This document shows positions 50,110 through 59,915 of a stretch of DNA of 64,000 nt, piece after piece; within the stretch, counting starts at the first letter, position 1; every line of letters starts with the position of its first letter. This stretch comes from an uncultured Gammaproteobacteria bacterium (GTDB lineage: Bacteria > Pseudomonadota > Gammaproteobacteria > HK1). The stretch is from positions 1,426,001 through 1,490,000 of the forward strand of contig OY282353.1 of the NCBI GenBank assembly GCA_958295465.1. Direction: 5' to 3'. Position numbers and translations under genes: made by a program. The notes beneath the pieces are model-generated. The model was given only the letters and a program-made list of their open reading frames with translations. It was not told the DNA's origin and did not search any database.

Positions 50110-50812
50110 ATGATCTTCGACTGGAGAAACCAGCCCGACGACGTCGTCGAGCGGCACTTCAATCCCCGTACCACCGTGCCCGATCCGCAAGCCCTCCTGG
50201 ACGAATACGCGCGCAAGGCCGCGGAGACGCGCAACGAGATCCGCGGCCGTTACGACCTGCGCTACGGCAAGGGGAAGAAAGAAACGCTCGATCTCCACCT
50301 TCCCTACGGCGCCCCGAACGGCGCGCTCGTCGTCTTCCTGCACGGCGGTTACTGGCGCGGACTCGACAAGTCCGACCACGGCTTCGTCGTGCCCACCTTC
50401 ACCGAAGCCGGCGCGGTGCTGTACTGCCACGGCAACGCGCGCGAATGGGGCGCGGACCCCTCGCGGCTCTTCCTGGTCGGCCACTCGGCCGGCGCCCATC
50501 TCGCCGCCTCCATGCTGATCGACGACTGGACGAGGCACGATCTGCCGGTCGGCCCGATCCGTGGCCTGGTCGGGCTGACCGGGATCTACGAGCCGGAGGT
50601 GATCCTGCGGGTGAGCGTCAACGAGGAAGCGCGGGTCGCGCCGGAGGTCGCTGCGCGCCACGACTGCCTCGCCCGCCCGCCCCGCGGGGGTGGATCGATC
50701 AGACCCGGGCCTACGCCGCGGTATGCACGTCGGCCGGGCTCGACGCCGAGTGCGTCATCGTCGAGGGCGTCAACCACTTCTCCCTGCTCGAACATGCGGT
50801 GACCGGCGGCAC
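50110..50812 (+). pseudogene. Degraded duplicate of the alpha/beta hydrolase (copy B, 5' part)
   Basis: Closely follows the intact gene at 41112 but has two deletions. One removes 75 bases (25 codons, including NYDLCP) between nine-base direct repeats GCGGTGCTG. The other removes 43 bases between CCGCGG repeats and shifts the frame. At 50812 an inverted-repeat element interrupts the gene; the last 46 bases are found at 55328-55373. Confidence 0.93.
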
Positions 50813-51056
50813 TATGCAACGGCAGGAAATCTGTCCGCCCTGTGACAGGAAATCTGTCCGCGCCGGAAGAATGAATCAGCGATTTACGCGACTGATGAGT
50901 GACAGGGACTGACAGGAATTCTGTTCGAATCCCCAAAGGCTACGCCGAGCGAAGTGCATGACCCAATGGGCCGAAACCCTCTGGCCGGTGCCGCTCAGGC
51001 AGAACAGGTATTGACAAGAATTCTGTCCAGACGGACAGAATTCGTGCCGTTGCACA
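50813..51056. mobile_element. Inverted-repeat element (MITE-like), copy 1
   Basis: A 244-base element. The left end TATGCAACGGCAGG and the right end GCCGTTGCACA are inverted repeats continuing for about 25 bases with few mismatches. Internally it carries GACAGGAATTCTGT-type units, including an 11-bp hairpin GAATTCTGTCC-AGAC-GGACAGAATTC. One 23-base unit is present in duplicate compared with copy 2. It has no coding capacity. The parent transposon family was not identified. Confidence 0.8.
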
Positions 51057-51308
51057 GAGACGGATGCAACGGCGTAGGCGGCAAGGGCTGCAGGTACGGA
51101 AGCAACGCTCAGCGAGGCGAGGGAAGAAAAGGACGGAGTAGGTCTGGAAGTACGGCGGTGGGCGATCACACCGCTGGCAGGGGGCACGGCGGGGGGAGAG
51201 CTGGGGGCTGGGCTGAGACACCCACGGCGGAATGCCGAGGAATAGAGCCCAAGAGCTGCACGAGGTACACGCCGACACGTGGGGGCTGGAGAAAAAGAGG
51301 AGGACACG
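51057..51308. other. Leader of the helicase-nuclease gene
   Basis: Between the right end of element copy 1 and the gene start; AGGAGG lies just before the ATG. Strand composition here is already purine-rich like the gene. No separate gene seen. Confidence 0.4.
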
Positions 51309-54300
51309 ATGGACCGGAAGAAAGGGCAAGAGAAGGGGGCCCTGGGGCAGCTACGCGACCGTGTGCTCGATCTGACGTACCGCAACCGCTTGCTGAATGC
51401 GAGGGAAGGCAAGCTGGTGGCATGGACGGCGGAAGGAACCGGAGCGGGTACCGTGGAAGACGCCCTTGCGGCGGGGAGGAAGGTGCTGGTGGTGGGGGAG
51501 GACGAGGGGCTGTCGGCGCGGCAAGGGGAGGGCCGCCTCGCGCTGCGCCACCCCGCAGCGGCGGCACGCGCGAAGGTCACGGAGATCTACCGCCGGGCGA
51601 AGGGACGGTACGAGGAGACGGGGCTCCAGACGGCGTATGTCGGCCTTGGGGTGATGGAGTGGACGGAAACGGATCGGGGGAGCGGGGAGGAGCGCACCCG
51701 CAGGGCACCCATCCTGCTGCAGCCTGTGCATGTCGTGCGCAAGCAGGCAGCCGGGCCGTACTGGCTGGAAGAGGCGGGGCCAGCCACACCCAACACGACG
51801 CTGCTCGAATGGCTACGGCGACTGCACGGGGTATTGGTGTCACTGCCGGACCCCTTGCCGGAGGATGAGAGCGGGCTGGACGTGGACGCCCTGCTGAGGC
51901 TGACCGCAGAGGCAGCCGAGGACGGTGCACCCGGCCGGTTCAAGGTGGGGGACGGCGTAGTCCTGGGGATCTTCGAGTACGCGCGGCTGGCACTGTGGAG
52001 CGAGCTGGAGGGGATGGCGGCACAAGGGCTGGAGCACCTGGGTGATCTTGCCAGGGAGCTCCTGGGCCAGGAGACGGAAGCCGGGTTTGGTCCCGGGACA
52101 GGGGTCAGCGCCCGGGCGCTGGAACGCGGGCGGGGACGGCAGGCACTGCCCTGCCCGGTGGAGGCCGACGCGAGCCAGACCGAGGCGATCGCGAAGGCGA
52201 TGGCGGGCGAGAGCTTCGTGCTGGAGGGCCCCCCCGGCACCGGCAAGTCGCAGACGATTGCCAACATCGTGGCGACGCAGATCGCGGCTGGCCGGCGGGT
52301 GCTGTTCTGTGCGGAGAAGCGAGCGGCGATCGACGCCGTGGCCAAGCGGCTGGAAGAAGTCGGCCTCGCGCACTGGTGCCTGGACCTGCACGAGGCGCGT
52401 GAGGGGGGCGAGGTGGTGCGCGACATCGCCCGGGCAGTGGAGCAGGGGTACAAGGCACAGCAGGACAGGAATGGGGCAGGGGAGGGCATGGACGACGATC
52501 CGACGGAGCACCGGGACAGGTTGAACGCCTACGGGGAGGCGCTGCACGCCGAACGGGGGTGGGGGTTAAGCGTACACGCGGCGATGGGCCGGTCCCGGCA
52601 GTGCACAGCCGCCCACCAGGCGCTGCCCGGGCATCCCGGGGACGAGCCTGAAGGGATCGTTGGACGGTGCGAGCGGGTGAGGCAGTACGTCCTGGCGCGC
52701 GCAGGGCTGGACGAAAAGGCACTTCGAGTGGGGGCGCCGATCACGGCCGACGGAGAGGTAGAGGAGACGCTGGAGGCGCTGGGGCGGGAAGCGGAATGGG
52801 TACAGCAGTGCGTGAAGGCGTTGTCGGAGGCGGAGGAAGCCTGGACGGCGGCAGGCACACTGTCGTGGTGGCGGAGGTGGTGGAGGAGACGCGGACTGAA
52901 AAGCGCGCGCCATCAGGCACGAGAGGACCTGGAGCAAGCAGCCGGGACGCTGGCAACCGCGGCTGGCGCGGTAGGGGTTCTGGGCACTGAGAGCGTGGAC
53001 GCGATGGCGCGGCGGAACAGGACGATCCGCACGACGCTTCGCTGCAACCAGCTCCGGAGTGGTGCCGCACTGTGGTGGGCAGGATGCGGGGAAGCCGTGG
53101 AGGCGACGGTGGAGAAGGTCCGGGCGGGAGACTCCGTGTCCCTGACCCGGCTGCTGGAGGCGATGGAGGGCGACTGGTGGTGGGGGTGGACCGAGCGGTG
53201 GATGTCGGTCGAGCCGGTGCTCCGGGACTTCGGGCGCAGGGAACACGAGGACGCCGTACAACGGTTCCGGGCACGGGAGGATGAGTGGATGGCGCAGGGA
53301 GCACGCTCACTGGTCGAGCAGCGGTGCAGATCGCAGCTAGCGCTGCCGGAGCTGGGCGCGCGATCACGCGAAGAGACCGAGGTAAGGGGACAGGTGCGGG
53401 CGGTACTGAAGGAAGGACGCAAGCGGCGGCGGCTGGCCCCAGCGCGGAGGGTGCTGGCGGAAGCGGGACCGGTGGTACGGCAAGTGAAGCCGTGCGTCAT
53501 GGTGAGCCCGCTGAACGCGGCACGGACGATCCCGAAGGAGGATCGGTTCGACCTGCTGGTGATGGACGAAGCGTCGCAGATCCGGCCTGAAGACGCGCTG
53601 GGGGTGGTGGCGCGGAGCGCCCAGGTGGTACTGGCGGGCGACCCGCAGCAGATGCCGCCGACGAGCTTCTTCGCCCGCGGCACGGACGACGAGGAGGACG
53701 ACGCGATCGAGTCGATGGAGAGCATCCTGGACGTCGCGCTCGCACGGCGGATGCCGGTCCATCGGCTCACATTCCACTACCGGAGCCGTTACGAGGACCT
53801 GATCGCATTCAGCAACCGGCGCTACTACGCTGGCGAGCTGGTGACGTTCCCGGACCCGGGTCGGGAGGAGCGGGCGGTGGAGTACCGCCATGTCGGGGGG
53901 GTGTACGAGGCACAGCGCAACGTGCGGGAAGCACAAGTAGTAGCATCATACGTGGCGGCACAGGTGAAGGCACCGGAAGGCAGATGGCAGTCGATCGGGG
54001 TGGTGACGTTCAACACGAAGCAGCAGCGGCTCATCGAGGATCTGCTGGACAAGGCTCGCCAGGACGATCCAGCCGTGGAAGAGGCATGGCATGCGGCGTC
54101 GCGGCCCGCGCCCTGCGTGAGGAATCTCGAGACGGCACAAGGCGACGAGCGCGACGTGATCGTGCTATCCACCACGTTCGGCCCGGACCCGGCGGGACGC
54201 CAGCGCTCGCAGTTCGGGCCGTTGAACGGGGAAGGCGGACACCGCCGGCTGAACGTCGCAATCACCCGGGCGCGGGAGAAGATGGTGGTCTTCACGAGCC

Positions 54301-54782
54301 TGGACCCGGAGAAGATCGGGACACCACAGAGTCCCCGGGGGGTGAAGGATCTGCGGGCGTTCCTGTGCTACGCGAGGGACGGGGAAGTGGTGGAGGCGCG
54401 GGAGGCGGGGGGGAGTGTCGGCGGGTACGACTCGCCGTTGGAGGAGCAGATCGCGGGGGCGCTGGAGGGGCGGGGGTGGGAGGTGGTCCCACAGGTCGGG
54501 ATGGCCGGGTACCGCATCGACATCGGCGTGGTGCACCCGGAGCAACCGGGGAGATACCTGGCGGGCGTGGAGGCGGATGGCGCGCAGTACCACAGCGCGC
54601 AGACGGCACGGGACCGGGATCGGCTCAGGCACAGGGTGCTGGAAGGAAAGGGGTGGAAGCTGCTGCGCGTATGGTCGCCGGACTGGTGGAGGGACAGGGA
54701 AGGCTGCACGGAGCGGCTGGACCGGGCGCTGCGGTCGCTCGCGGCGGGGGAAGCGACAGGGATGGCCGGGAACGACATCTGA
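51309..54782 (+). CDS. DUF4011-helicase-nuclease protein (Hhe-like phage defence)
   Basis: A 1157-residue protein. A DUF4011-type N-terminus (LRDRVLDLTYRNRLLNAR) is followed by a superfamily 1 helicase with Walker A EGPPGTGKSQTI (about residue 310), motif II LLVMDEASQI (about 750), GDPQQMPPTSFF, and helicase C with TAQGDERDVIVLS and RRLNVAITRAR. The C-terminal Vsr/DUF559-like nuclease has SPLEEQIAGALEGRGW, YRIDIGVV and VEADGAQYHS (from about 1040). This architecture matches the Hhe defence gene. ATG 51309 follows AGGAGG. Codon use is purine- and Trp-rich, unlike neighbours, which suggests transfer. Confidence 0.88.
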   Translation: MDRKKGQEKGALGQLRDRVLDLTYRNRLLNAREGKLVAWTAEGTGAGTVEDALAAGRKVLVVGEDEGLSARQGEGRLALRHPAAAARAKVTEIYRRAKGRYEETGLQTAYVGLGVMEWTETDRGSGEERTRRAPILLQPVHVVRKQAAGPYWLEEAGPATPNTTLLEWLRRLHGVLVSLPDPLPEDESGLDVDALLRLTAEAAEDGAPGRFKVGDGVVLGIFEYARLALWSELEGMAAQGLEHLGDLARELLGQETEAGFGPGTGVSARALERGRGRQALPCPVEADASQTEAIAKAMAGESFVLEGPPGTGKSQTIANIVATQIAAGRRVLFCAEKRAAIDAVAKRLEEVGLAHWCLDLHEAREGGEVVRDIARAVEQGYKAQQDRNGAGEGMDDDPTEHRDRLNAYGEALHAERGWGLSVHAAMGRSRQCTAAHQALPGHPGDEPEGIVGRCERVRQYVLARAGLDEKALRVGAPITADGEVEETLEALGREAEWVQQCVKALSEAEEAWTAAGTLSWWRRWWRRRGLKSARHQAREDLEQAAGTLATAAGAVGVLGTESVDAMARRNRTIRTTLRCNQLRSGAALWWAGCGEAVEATVEKVRAGDSVSLTRLLEAMEGDWWWGWTERWMSVEPVLRDFGRREHEDAVQRFRAREDEWMAQGARSLVEQRCRSQLALPELGARSREETEVRGQVRAVLKEGRKRRRLAPARRVLAEAGPVVRQVKPCVMVSPLNAARTIPKEDRFDLLVMDEASQIRPEDALGVVARSAQVVLAGDPQQMPPTSFFARGTDDEEDDAIESMESILDVALARRMPVHRLTFHYRSRYEDLIAFSNRRYYAGELVTFPDPGREERAVEYRHVGGVYEAQRNVREAQVVASYVAAQVKAPEGRWQSIGVVTFNTKQQRLIEDLLDKARQDDPAVEEAWHAASRPAPCVRNLETAQGDERDVIVLSTTFGPDPAGRQRSQFGPLNGEGGHRRLNVAITRAREKMVVFTSLDPEKIGTPQSPRGVKDLRAFLCYARDGEVVEAREAGGSVGGYDSPLEEQIAGALEGRGWEVVPQVGMAGYRIDIGVVHPEQPGRYLAGVEADGAQYHSAQTARDRDRLRHRVLEGKGWKLLRVWSPDWWRDREGCTERLDRALRSLAAGEATGMAGNDI

Positions 54783-54804
54783 CCAAGTAAAGGAGACAGG
54801 ACCT

Positions 54805-55327
54805 ATGCAACGGCAGGAAATCTGTCCGCGCCGGAAGAATGAATCAGCGATTTACGCGACTGGTGAGTGACAGGGACTGACAGGAATCCTGTCCTAACCC
54901 ATCTTTACCACACCTTTTACAAAATCATTCGAGATCAACAAGTTACGTTGACCAAATTCTGCGAGTGGCACTACACAATGTGTTCAAACTGAGTTTTGTC
55001 GGGCCCAAAGCATGATAGTGGAGTTGACCGGAAGCTACAACCGTCCCACTCTTCATTATGGCACTACATTGGCTTCGCCAACCGGTAATCAATCAGTTAG
55101 AGAAAATTTTTCAGCGGAAACCGAGCCAAAATCGGCAAATCGCGAATCGGGATGGTAAAGATGGGCTAATCTCCCAAAATTGACAGGAATTCTGTTCGAA
55201 TCCCCAGAGGCTACGCCGAGCGAAGCGCATGACCCAATGGGCCGAAACCCTCTGGCCGGTGCCGCTCAGGCAGAACAGATATTGACAAGAATTCTGTCCA
55301 GACGGACAGAATTCGTGCCGTTGCACA
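54805..55327. mobile_element. Inverted-repeat element (MITE-like), copy 2, interrupted
   Basis: Same ends as copy 1 (TATGCAACGGCAGG ... GCCGTTGCACA) in the same orientation, split by a 274-base AT-richer insert at 54895-55168. Copies 1 and 2 together enclose the helicase-nuclease gene as a composite of about 4.5 kb. The flanks GGCAC (before 50813) and GACAC (after 55327) may be a degraded five-base target duplication. Confidence 0.8.
54895..55168. mobile_element. Second small element nested in copy 2
   Basis: The ends TAACCCATCTTTACCA and TGGTAAAGATGGGCTA are inverted repeats (15 of 16). The interior is AT-rich, with no open frame. It is unrelated in sequence to the element it interrupts, so it arrived later. 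Confidence 0.8.
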
Positions 55328-55373
55328 GACACGTCCCTCAACCGGTCGATCCACGCCCTGATCCGCGGCTGAG
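55328..55373 (+). pseudogene. 3' tail of hydrolase copy B
   Basis: Reads CGTCCCTCAACCGGTCG onward, identical to the last codons of the intact hydrolase (TSLNRSIHALIRG-stop). Separated from the rest of the gene by the 4.5-kb composite insertion. Confidence 0.9.
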
Positions 55374-55501
55374 AAGGGCGCATGGGTGACGGGCCAGGGG
55401 ACCCGGCGACAGGGGACCTTGAAATCGACCGCCGGAAGCCATGGACGAAGATATCCGGGCGCACGATCCGGCAGCGGAGACGCCATGAAACCGGCCGCGG
55501 T

Positions 55502-56503
55502 TCAACGCTCGTAGTGCTCGGCCTCGCGGGGGCCGGCCCGCATGTCGGCGATCGCCTGCCGCACGTCCTCGATCGCCGATTCCAGGCGCGAGGCCACCGC
55601 TTCCGGCGGCTGGCCGAAGGGAAGGGTGTCGATCAGGCCGGCCAGCCGTCCCTGTGCGCGCCAGGCGACGTGCCTGGCCCATTCGGTGTAGAGCACGGCG
55701 GGATCGTCGACGCCGATCAGGTCACGGGAACGGCTCTGGTCGTCACGGGTGCGGTCCAGGGCGACGTAGGCGTTGACCATGGTGATGCGCTCGGCTTGCG
55801 CGGTCAGAGGCGCCCCGCGATGCACCACCATGTTGCCGTGCAGGGCGATGGCGTAACCGGGGCCGGGGAAATCCGGGGCGACGACCCGGTCCGGGGGCGG
55901 CGTCCTCCCCTCGGCGGCGAGCGCCGCGGCTTCCCCCTTTGTGCCCAGGAAATACTCGAACCGGCCGCCCGGAAGTTGCGCCGGGTCGGTGACCATCATG
56001 ACGTAGTCGAGGGCGATTGTGTCGTGGTGCCACTTGTCCACGGCCTCGTCCACGTTCGCCGGCTCGTAGTTCAGATGCCCGAGATGCACCGGCATGGTAT
56101 GCGGCGCGACCCCGACGCCGTAGATGCCGGCCATGGCCTCCGTCACCGCCGGGCTGAGGCACAGGTCCCGAAGCCAGCGGGAGCGGTAGCAGCCGCTGCG
56201 AACGATGTTCTCGATACGGTTGCCGGCCCGTGTCGCATGGGCGCGCAGGGTCCGGGCGGTGCGCTGCATGACCGCGGCCCCCTCGTCGCTCAGCACCCGG
56301 AACGGGGCCGAGACCGCGACCGGGGTTGCCGTCGGTTCGATCTCGGCGTCCGGGTAGCCGAGCTCGGACAGGGTGAGCACCTCGGCCGGCGGCTCCAGCG
56401 CCAGATGCCGGTCCGGGTCGAACGGCGGCTCGCCGGCCAGCCACGTGTAGCTCGCCGGCGGGCTGTCCGGAAAGGAAACGGCCGCCCTGGCAGCAATGCT
56501 CAT
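55502..56503 (-). CDS. Phytanoyl-CoA dioxygenase (PhyH)-family protein
   Basis: A 333-residue Fe(II)/2-oxoglutarate dioxygenase. The iron motif is KWHHDTIALD (HxD) with a distal histidine in NMVVHRGAPL; an arginine (ERITMVNAYVALDR) likely binds 2-oxoglutarate. It hydroxylates an unknown small substrate. MSIAARA at 56503 is taken as start; the frame extends to 56539. A fragment of this gene is duplicated at 42073-42320. Confidence 0.85.
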   Translation of the reverse strand: MSIAARAAVSFPDSPPASYTWLAGEPPFDPDRHLALEPPAEVLTLSELGYPDAEIEPTATPVAVSAPFRVLSDEGAAVMQRTARTLRAHATRAGNRIENIVRSGCYRSRWLRDLCLSPAVTEAMAGIYGVGVAPHTMPVHLGHLNYEPANVDEAVDKWHHDTIALDYVMMVTDPAQLPGGRFEYFLGTKGEAAALAAEGRTPPPDRVVAPDFPGPGYAIALHGNMVVHRGAPLTAQAERITMVNAYVALDRTRDDQSRSRDLIGVDDPAVLYTEWARHVAWRAQGRLAGLIDTLPFGQPPEAVASRLESAIEDVRQAIADMRAGPREAEHYER

Positions 56504-56639
56504 GTCGATGACCCTCGCGGTTCCCATCCCTTGCGGCATCGGGCGAAATCGGCTATGAAGCGCGCCGGCCGCCGCCCGGCCCGTACATGCTTGACATGTC
56601 CGTGTATCACATCCGCAACGACATGCCGAGAACCCCGCC

Positions 56640-57584
56640 TCAGCCGGCCTTCCCGTCCATCGTGCGGCGTGCCCGTGCGATGGACGTCTCCCGGTGCAGC
56701 ACGTAGAGGCCGCTGCCGCAGATCAACGCCATCCCGGCCCAGGTGATCGGATCCGGCCAGTTGCCGAAGAACACCACGCCCCACATCACCGCCATCGGCA
56801 GCGCCACGTACTCGAAGGGCGCGATCGCCGACGGCCGCGAGATGCGGTATGCCTGCGACATCAGGTAGCCGCCGATCCCGTTGAGCACTCCGATGGCGAG
56901 GAACAGGGCGGCGTCCCGGGCCGAGGGCATCGTCCAGGCGCGCAGCAGGAAGGCGAGGCTCGCATCGTCCTCCGGCGCGAAGCGCCCGTCCCCGGCGACG
57001 AGGCCGATGGCCACGCTCGCGACGATGAAGCCCGTTTGCGAGTAGAAGGCGATGGTGGAGGCCCGTTCGCTCGTGCCGAGGCGGCGGGTGAGGATCTGCA
57101 TGAGCGCATACGCGGCGGCGGCGATGATCGGAAGCAGGGCGACCAGGCGCAGGACGCCTTCGCCGGGGCGTTGCATCACGATGACCCCCGCGAGCCCGAT
57201 GCACACCGCCGCCCAGCGCCGCGGGCCGACCGTCTCGCGCAACAGGAGCGCGGAGAGCGCGGTGATCAGCAGCGGTGCGACGAAGAAGATCGAGGTGGCC
57301 TCGGCGATCGCCATCGCCGCGAGAGCCATGTAGAACGCGCAGTTGGCGACGACCAGCAGCCCGGAGCGCGCCAGGTGCAGGCCGAGACGGCGCGTGCGCA
57401 ACAGGTGGATACCGCCTTCGAGGCGCATCACGAAGAGCGTGACGGCAATCGCGCTGGCGGCGCGCACCAGGACGATCTCGTGCAGCGGATAGCCTCCGCT
57501 CAACCACTTGATGAGCGCGTCCTGCAGAATGAAAAGGGTGATCGCCCCGACGACGCAGACGATCCCGAGTATCCGATGATCCAT
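56640..57584 (-). CDS. EamA-family (DMT) transporter
   Basis: A 314-residue protein with ten membrane helices in two EamA repeats (LVRAASAIAVTLFVM...FFVAPLLITALSALLLRE and SQAYRISRPSAIAPFEYVALP). Members export metabolites or amino acids; the substrate is not predictable. It lies between the PhyH-like and GMC genes on the same strand, about 135 bases from the former, so the two may be one transcript. Confidence 0.9.
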   Translation of the reverse strand: MDHRILGIVCVVGAITLFILQDALIKWLSGGYPLHEIVLVRAASAIAVTLFVMRLEGGIHLLRTRRLGLHLARSGLLVVANCAFYMALAAMAIAEATSIFFVAPLLITALSALLLRETVGPRRWAAVCIGLAGVIVMQRPGEGVLRLVALLPIIAAAAYALMQILTRRLGTSERASTIAFYSQTGFIVASVAIGLVAGDGRFAPEDDASLAFLLRAWTMPSARDAALFLAIGVLNGIGGYLMSQAYRISRPSAIAPFEYVALPMAVMWGVVFFGNWPDPITWAGMALICGSGLYVLHRETSIARARRTMDGKAG

Positions 57585-57858
57585 GTCCGCGGGACCTCGC
57601 CGGCAGGGCGTCCAAGGGCATGATCGTTGCCGTCGGCTTCCGTTCCGAATTCGTCGACATCGCCGTCGGCGACCGGACCGGCCGTATCCCGATCAGGACG
57701 CGGCCATCATCAGGGCCGCGGCGCCGGCGCACGCGGCGCCGTGCGGATGAGGCGGCGCCCGCCGCGGTTCATTGCCGCCGGTCTCTCAGCCCGCCGCCGT
57801 CCGCGGCCATGCCGTGCTGCCGTCGCTGCAGATCCGCCGCGGCTCATGCCGCCGGCCC

Positions 57859-59529
57859 TCAGCCCCGCCTCCCCGGCACGCCGTTCGCAACCCGGTAGGG
57901 GGCGTTCGAGGGCGGGAGCGGCGCACGGCCCCGAATCGCGTCGGCGACCTTCTCCGCCATCATGATGGTGGGCGCGTTGAGGTTGCCGTTGACGATCCGC
58001 GGCATGATCGATGCGTCCACGACCCTCAGCCCCTCGACGCCGTGGACCCTTCCTTCGCCGTCGGTGACCGCGCGCGGATCTTCGGGCGCGCCCATCGCGC
58101 AGGTGCACGAGGGGTGGTAGGCGCTCTCGGCGTGCTGCCGCACCCAGGCGTCGATGGCCGCGTCGTCCCGATCGGGGACGTCCGGGCCGGGGGCGATCTC
58201 CCCGCCGCGGTAGGGGTCGAAGGGGCGCTGGGCGGCGATCTCGCGCGAGAGGCGGACCGCGTCGCGCATGTCCTGGCGGTCGGACTCCGTGGTGAGGTAG
58301 TTGAAGACGATCGACGGGGGATCGCGCGGGTCCTTGGAGCGGATGCGCACCCGCCCGGTGCTGGCGCCCTTCATCGGCCCCACGTGCATCTGGAATCCGT
58401 GCCCGCCGGCGGGGTTACCCCCGTCGTAGCGCATTGCGATGGGCACGAAGTGGTATTGCAGGTTCGGGATTTCGAGATCGTCGCGCGAGCGCACGAAGGC
58501 GCCTGCCTCGAAGTGGTTCGAGGCCCCGATCCCGGTGCCGGTGAGGAGCCAGCGCGCGCCGATCGCGAGCTGGTTCCACGGCTTCAGCGCGGGGTAGAGC
58601 GAAACCGGCAGCTTCGAGTGGAACTGGACGTAGATCTCGGGGTGGTCGTGCAGGTTGGCGCCGACGCCGGGCCGGTCGGCGGCCACCGGGATGTCGAGAC
58701 TCCGGAGGAAGTCGGGCTCGCCGACCCCCGAGCGTTGCAGGATCCGCGGCGAGTCGATCGCCCCGGCACAGCAGATGACCTCGCGCTCGGCGCGGATGCG
58801 TTCGATCCCCCCCGCGGCGGCGATCTCGATCCCCGTCGCCCGCCCCCGCTCGATGGTGACCCCGGCGACCAGGGTGCGGGGGCGCACCGTGAGGTTGGGC
58901 CGCGAGAGCGCCGGTTGAAGATAGAAGAACGCGGCGCCGCCGCGCCGGCCGCGCCACGTCGTGCGGTCCATCGGGCCAAAGCCTTCCTGCCGGTAGCCGT
59001 TCAGGTCGTCGGTGCGTTCGAAGCCGGCCGCGACCCCGGATTCGATGAACGCCTCGAACAGCGGGTTGCGCGGCGTGGATTGGGTGACGGGGAGCGGGCC
59101 GTCGCCGCCGTGGTATTCGTTCGCGCCGGTGTCCCGGGTCTCCGCTTTTCTGAAGTACGGCAGGCAGTGCGGGTATGCCCAGTGTTCGAGGCCGGGGATC
59201 CTCGCCCACTCGTCGTAGTCCAGCGGATTCCCGCGGATGTAGACCATGCCGTTGATGGAGGACGAGCCGCCCAGCGCCTTCCCGCGCGGGCAGTCCATCC
59301 GCCGCCCGTCCATCCCCGGCTCCGGATCGGTGACGTAGGCCCAGTTGTACGTGGTGCCGTTCTGCGGGTAGGAGAGGGCGGCCGGCATCCGGACGCGCCA
59401 CTCCCACCACGGCACCGGCCCGCCCGCCTCGACGACGAGGACCCGCACGTCCGGATCCTCGGTGAGCCGCCGCGCGAGCACGCATCCCGCGGAGCCGGCG
59501 CCGATGAGGATGTAGTCGTAGCTGGTCAT
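57859..59529 (-). CDS. GMC-family FAD oxidoreductase (choline dehydrogenase-like)
   Basis: A 556-residue flavoenzyme with FAD-binding [14 protein letters not shown] at residues 8-21, GMC signature [18 protein letters not shown], and the C-terminal active-site blocks HPSCTCAMG and [19 protein letters not shown]. It oxidises an alcohol to an aldehyde. Choline is possible but not shown; no betaine aldehyde dehydrogenase gene is adjacent. ATG 59529 begins the Rossmann strand directly. Confidence 0.92.
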   Translation of the reverse strand: MTSYDYILIGAGSAGCVLARRLTEDPDVRVLVVEAGGPVPWWEWRVRMPAALSYPQNGTTYNWAYVTDPEPGMDGRRMDCPRGKALGGSSSINGMVYIRGNPLDYDEWARIPGLEHWAYPHCLPYFRKAETRDTGANEYHGGDGPLPVTQSTPRNPLFEAFIESGVAAGFERTDDLNGYRQEGFGPMDRTTWRGRRGGAAFFYLQPALSRPNLTVRPRTLVAGVTIERGRATGIEIAAAGGIERIRAEREVICCAGAIDSPRILQRSGVGEPDFLRSLDIPVAADRPGVGANLHDHPEIYVQFHSKLPVSLYPALKPWNQLAIGARWLLTGTGIGASNHFEAGAFVRSRDDLEIPNLQYHFVPIAMRYDGGNPAGGHGFQMHVGPMKGASTGRVRIRSKDPRDPPSIVFNYLTTESDRQDMRDAVRLSREIAAQRPFDPYRGGEIAPGPDVPDRDDAAIDAWVRQHAESAYHPSCTCAMGAPEDPRAVTDGEGRVHGVEGLRVVDASIMPRIVNGNLNAPTIMMAEKVADAIRGRAPLPPSNAPYRVANGVPGRRG

Positions 59530-59780
59530 GGGGGTGGGTACAGTTTCCAAACCGAGGGCAGGCAGGGCGTGCCGAAACGTCGGTTCCGGAGTATGCCGCA
59601 GATTCCGCTGCCGGGTTGATCCATCGGGGGGCGAGTCGTCACGAAACGGATGTCCCCTGCGGCTCGGGTGCAAGAGATTTCCGGGCAACAGGAGCCTGGA
59701 TCGTCGATGGAAGAGCAGGACCTGCTTTACGCCTGCGCGTCGCACTTCGCGCCCGCGTCACGCCGGTCGTCAGCTCAACG

Positions 59781-59911
59781 AAAAAGACCGGCCCGAACGG
59801 ACCGGCCTTTGCCCTGATGGATCAGGGATGGCCCTTTGCCGCAGCGCCGGACCGGTTCATCTCTCGGGACAAACCCTTATCGGGTTGTTCACCGCAGTCT
59901 CCAAGTCGCAT
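59781..59911 (-). ncRNA. Candidate tracrRNA
   Basis: A leftward transcript of about 130 nt, divergent from cas9. 5' to 3' it has an unpaired antirepeat-like stretch (GCGACTTGGAGACTGCGGTG), then hairpins AACCC-GATAA-GGGTT and CCCTGA-TCCA-TCAGGG, and a final stem (GGCCGGTCC-GTTC-GGGCCGGTC) closing on TTTTT as a terminator. A consensus-like promoter sits upstream. Position, size and structure fit a type II-C tracrRNA. It implies CRISPR repeats starting like GTTCACCGCAGTCTCC. No array is in the window to confirm pairing. Confidence 0.65.
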
Positions 59912-59915
59912 CGGC

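Noticed and set aside
50929..50940. GTTCGAATCCC resembling a tRNA T-loop (also near 55194)
   Set aside because: No acceptor or T-stem pairing around it; it is part of the repeated inverted-repeat element.
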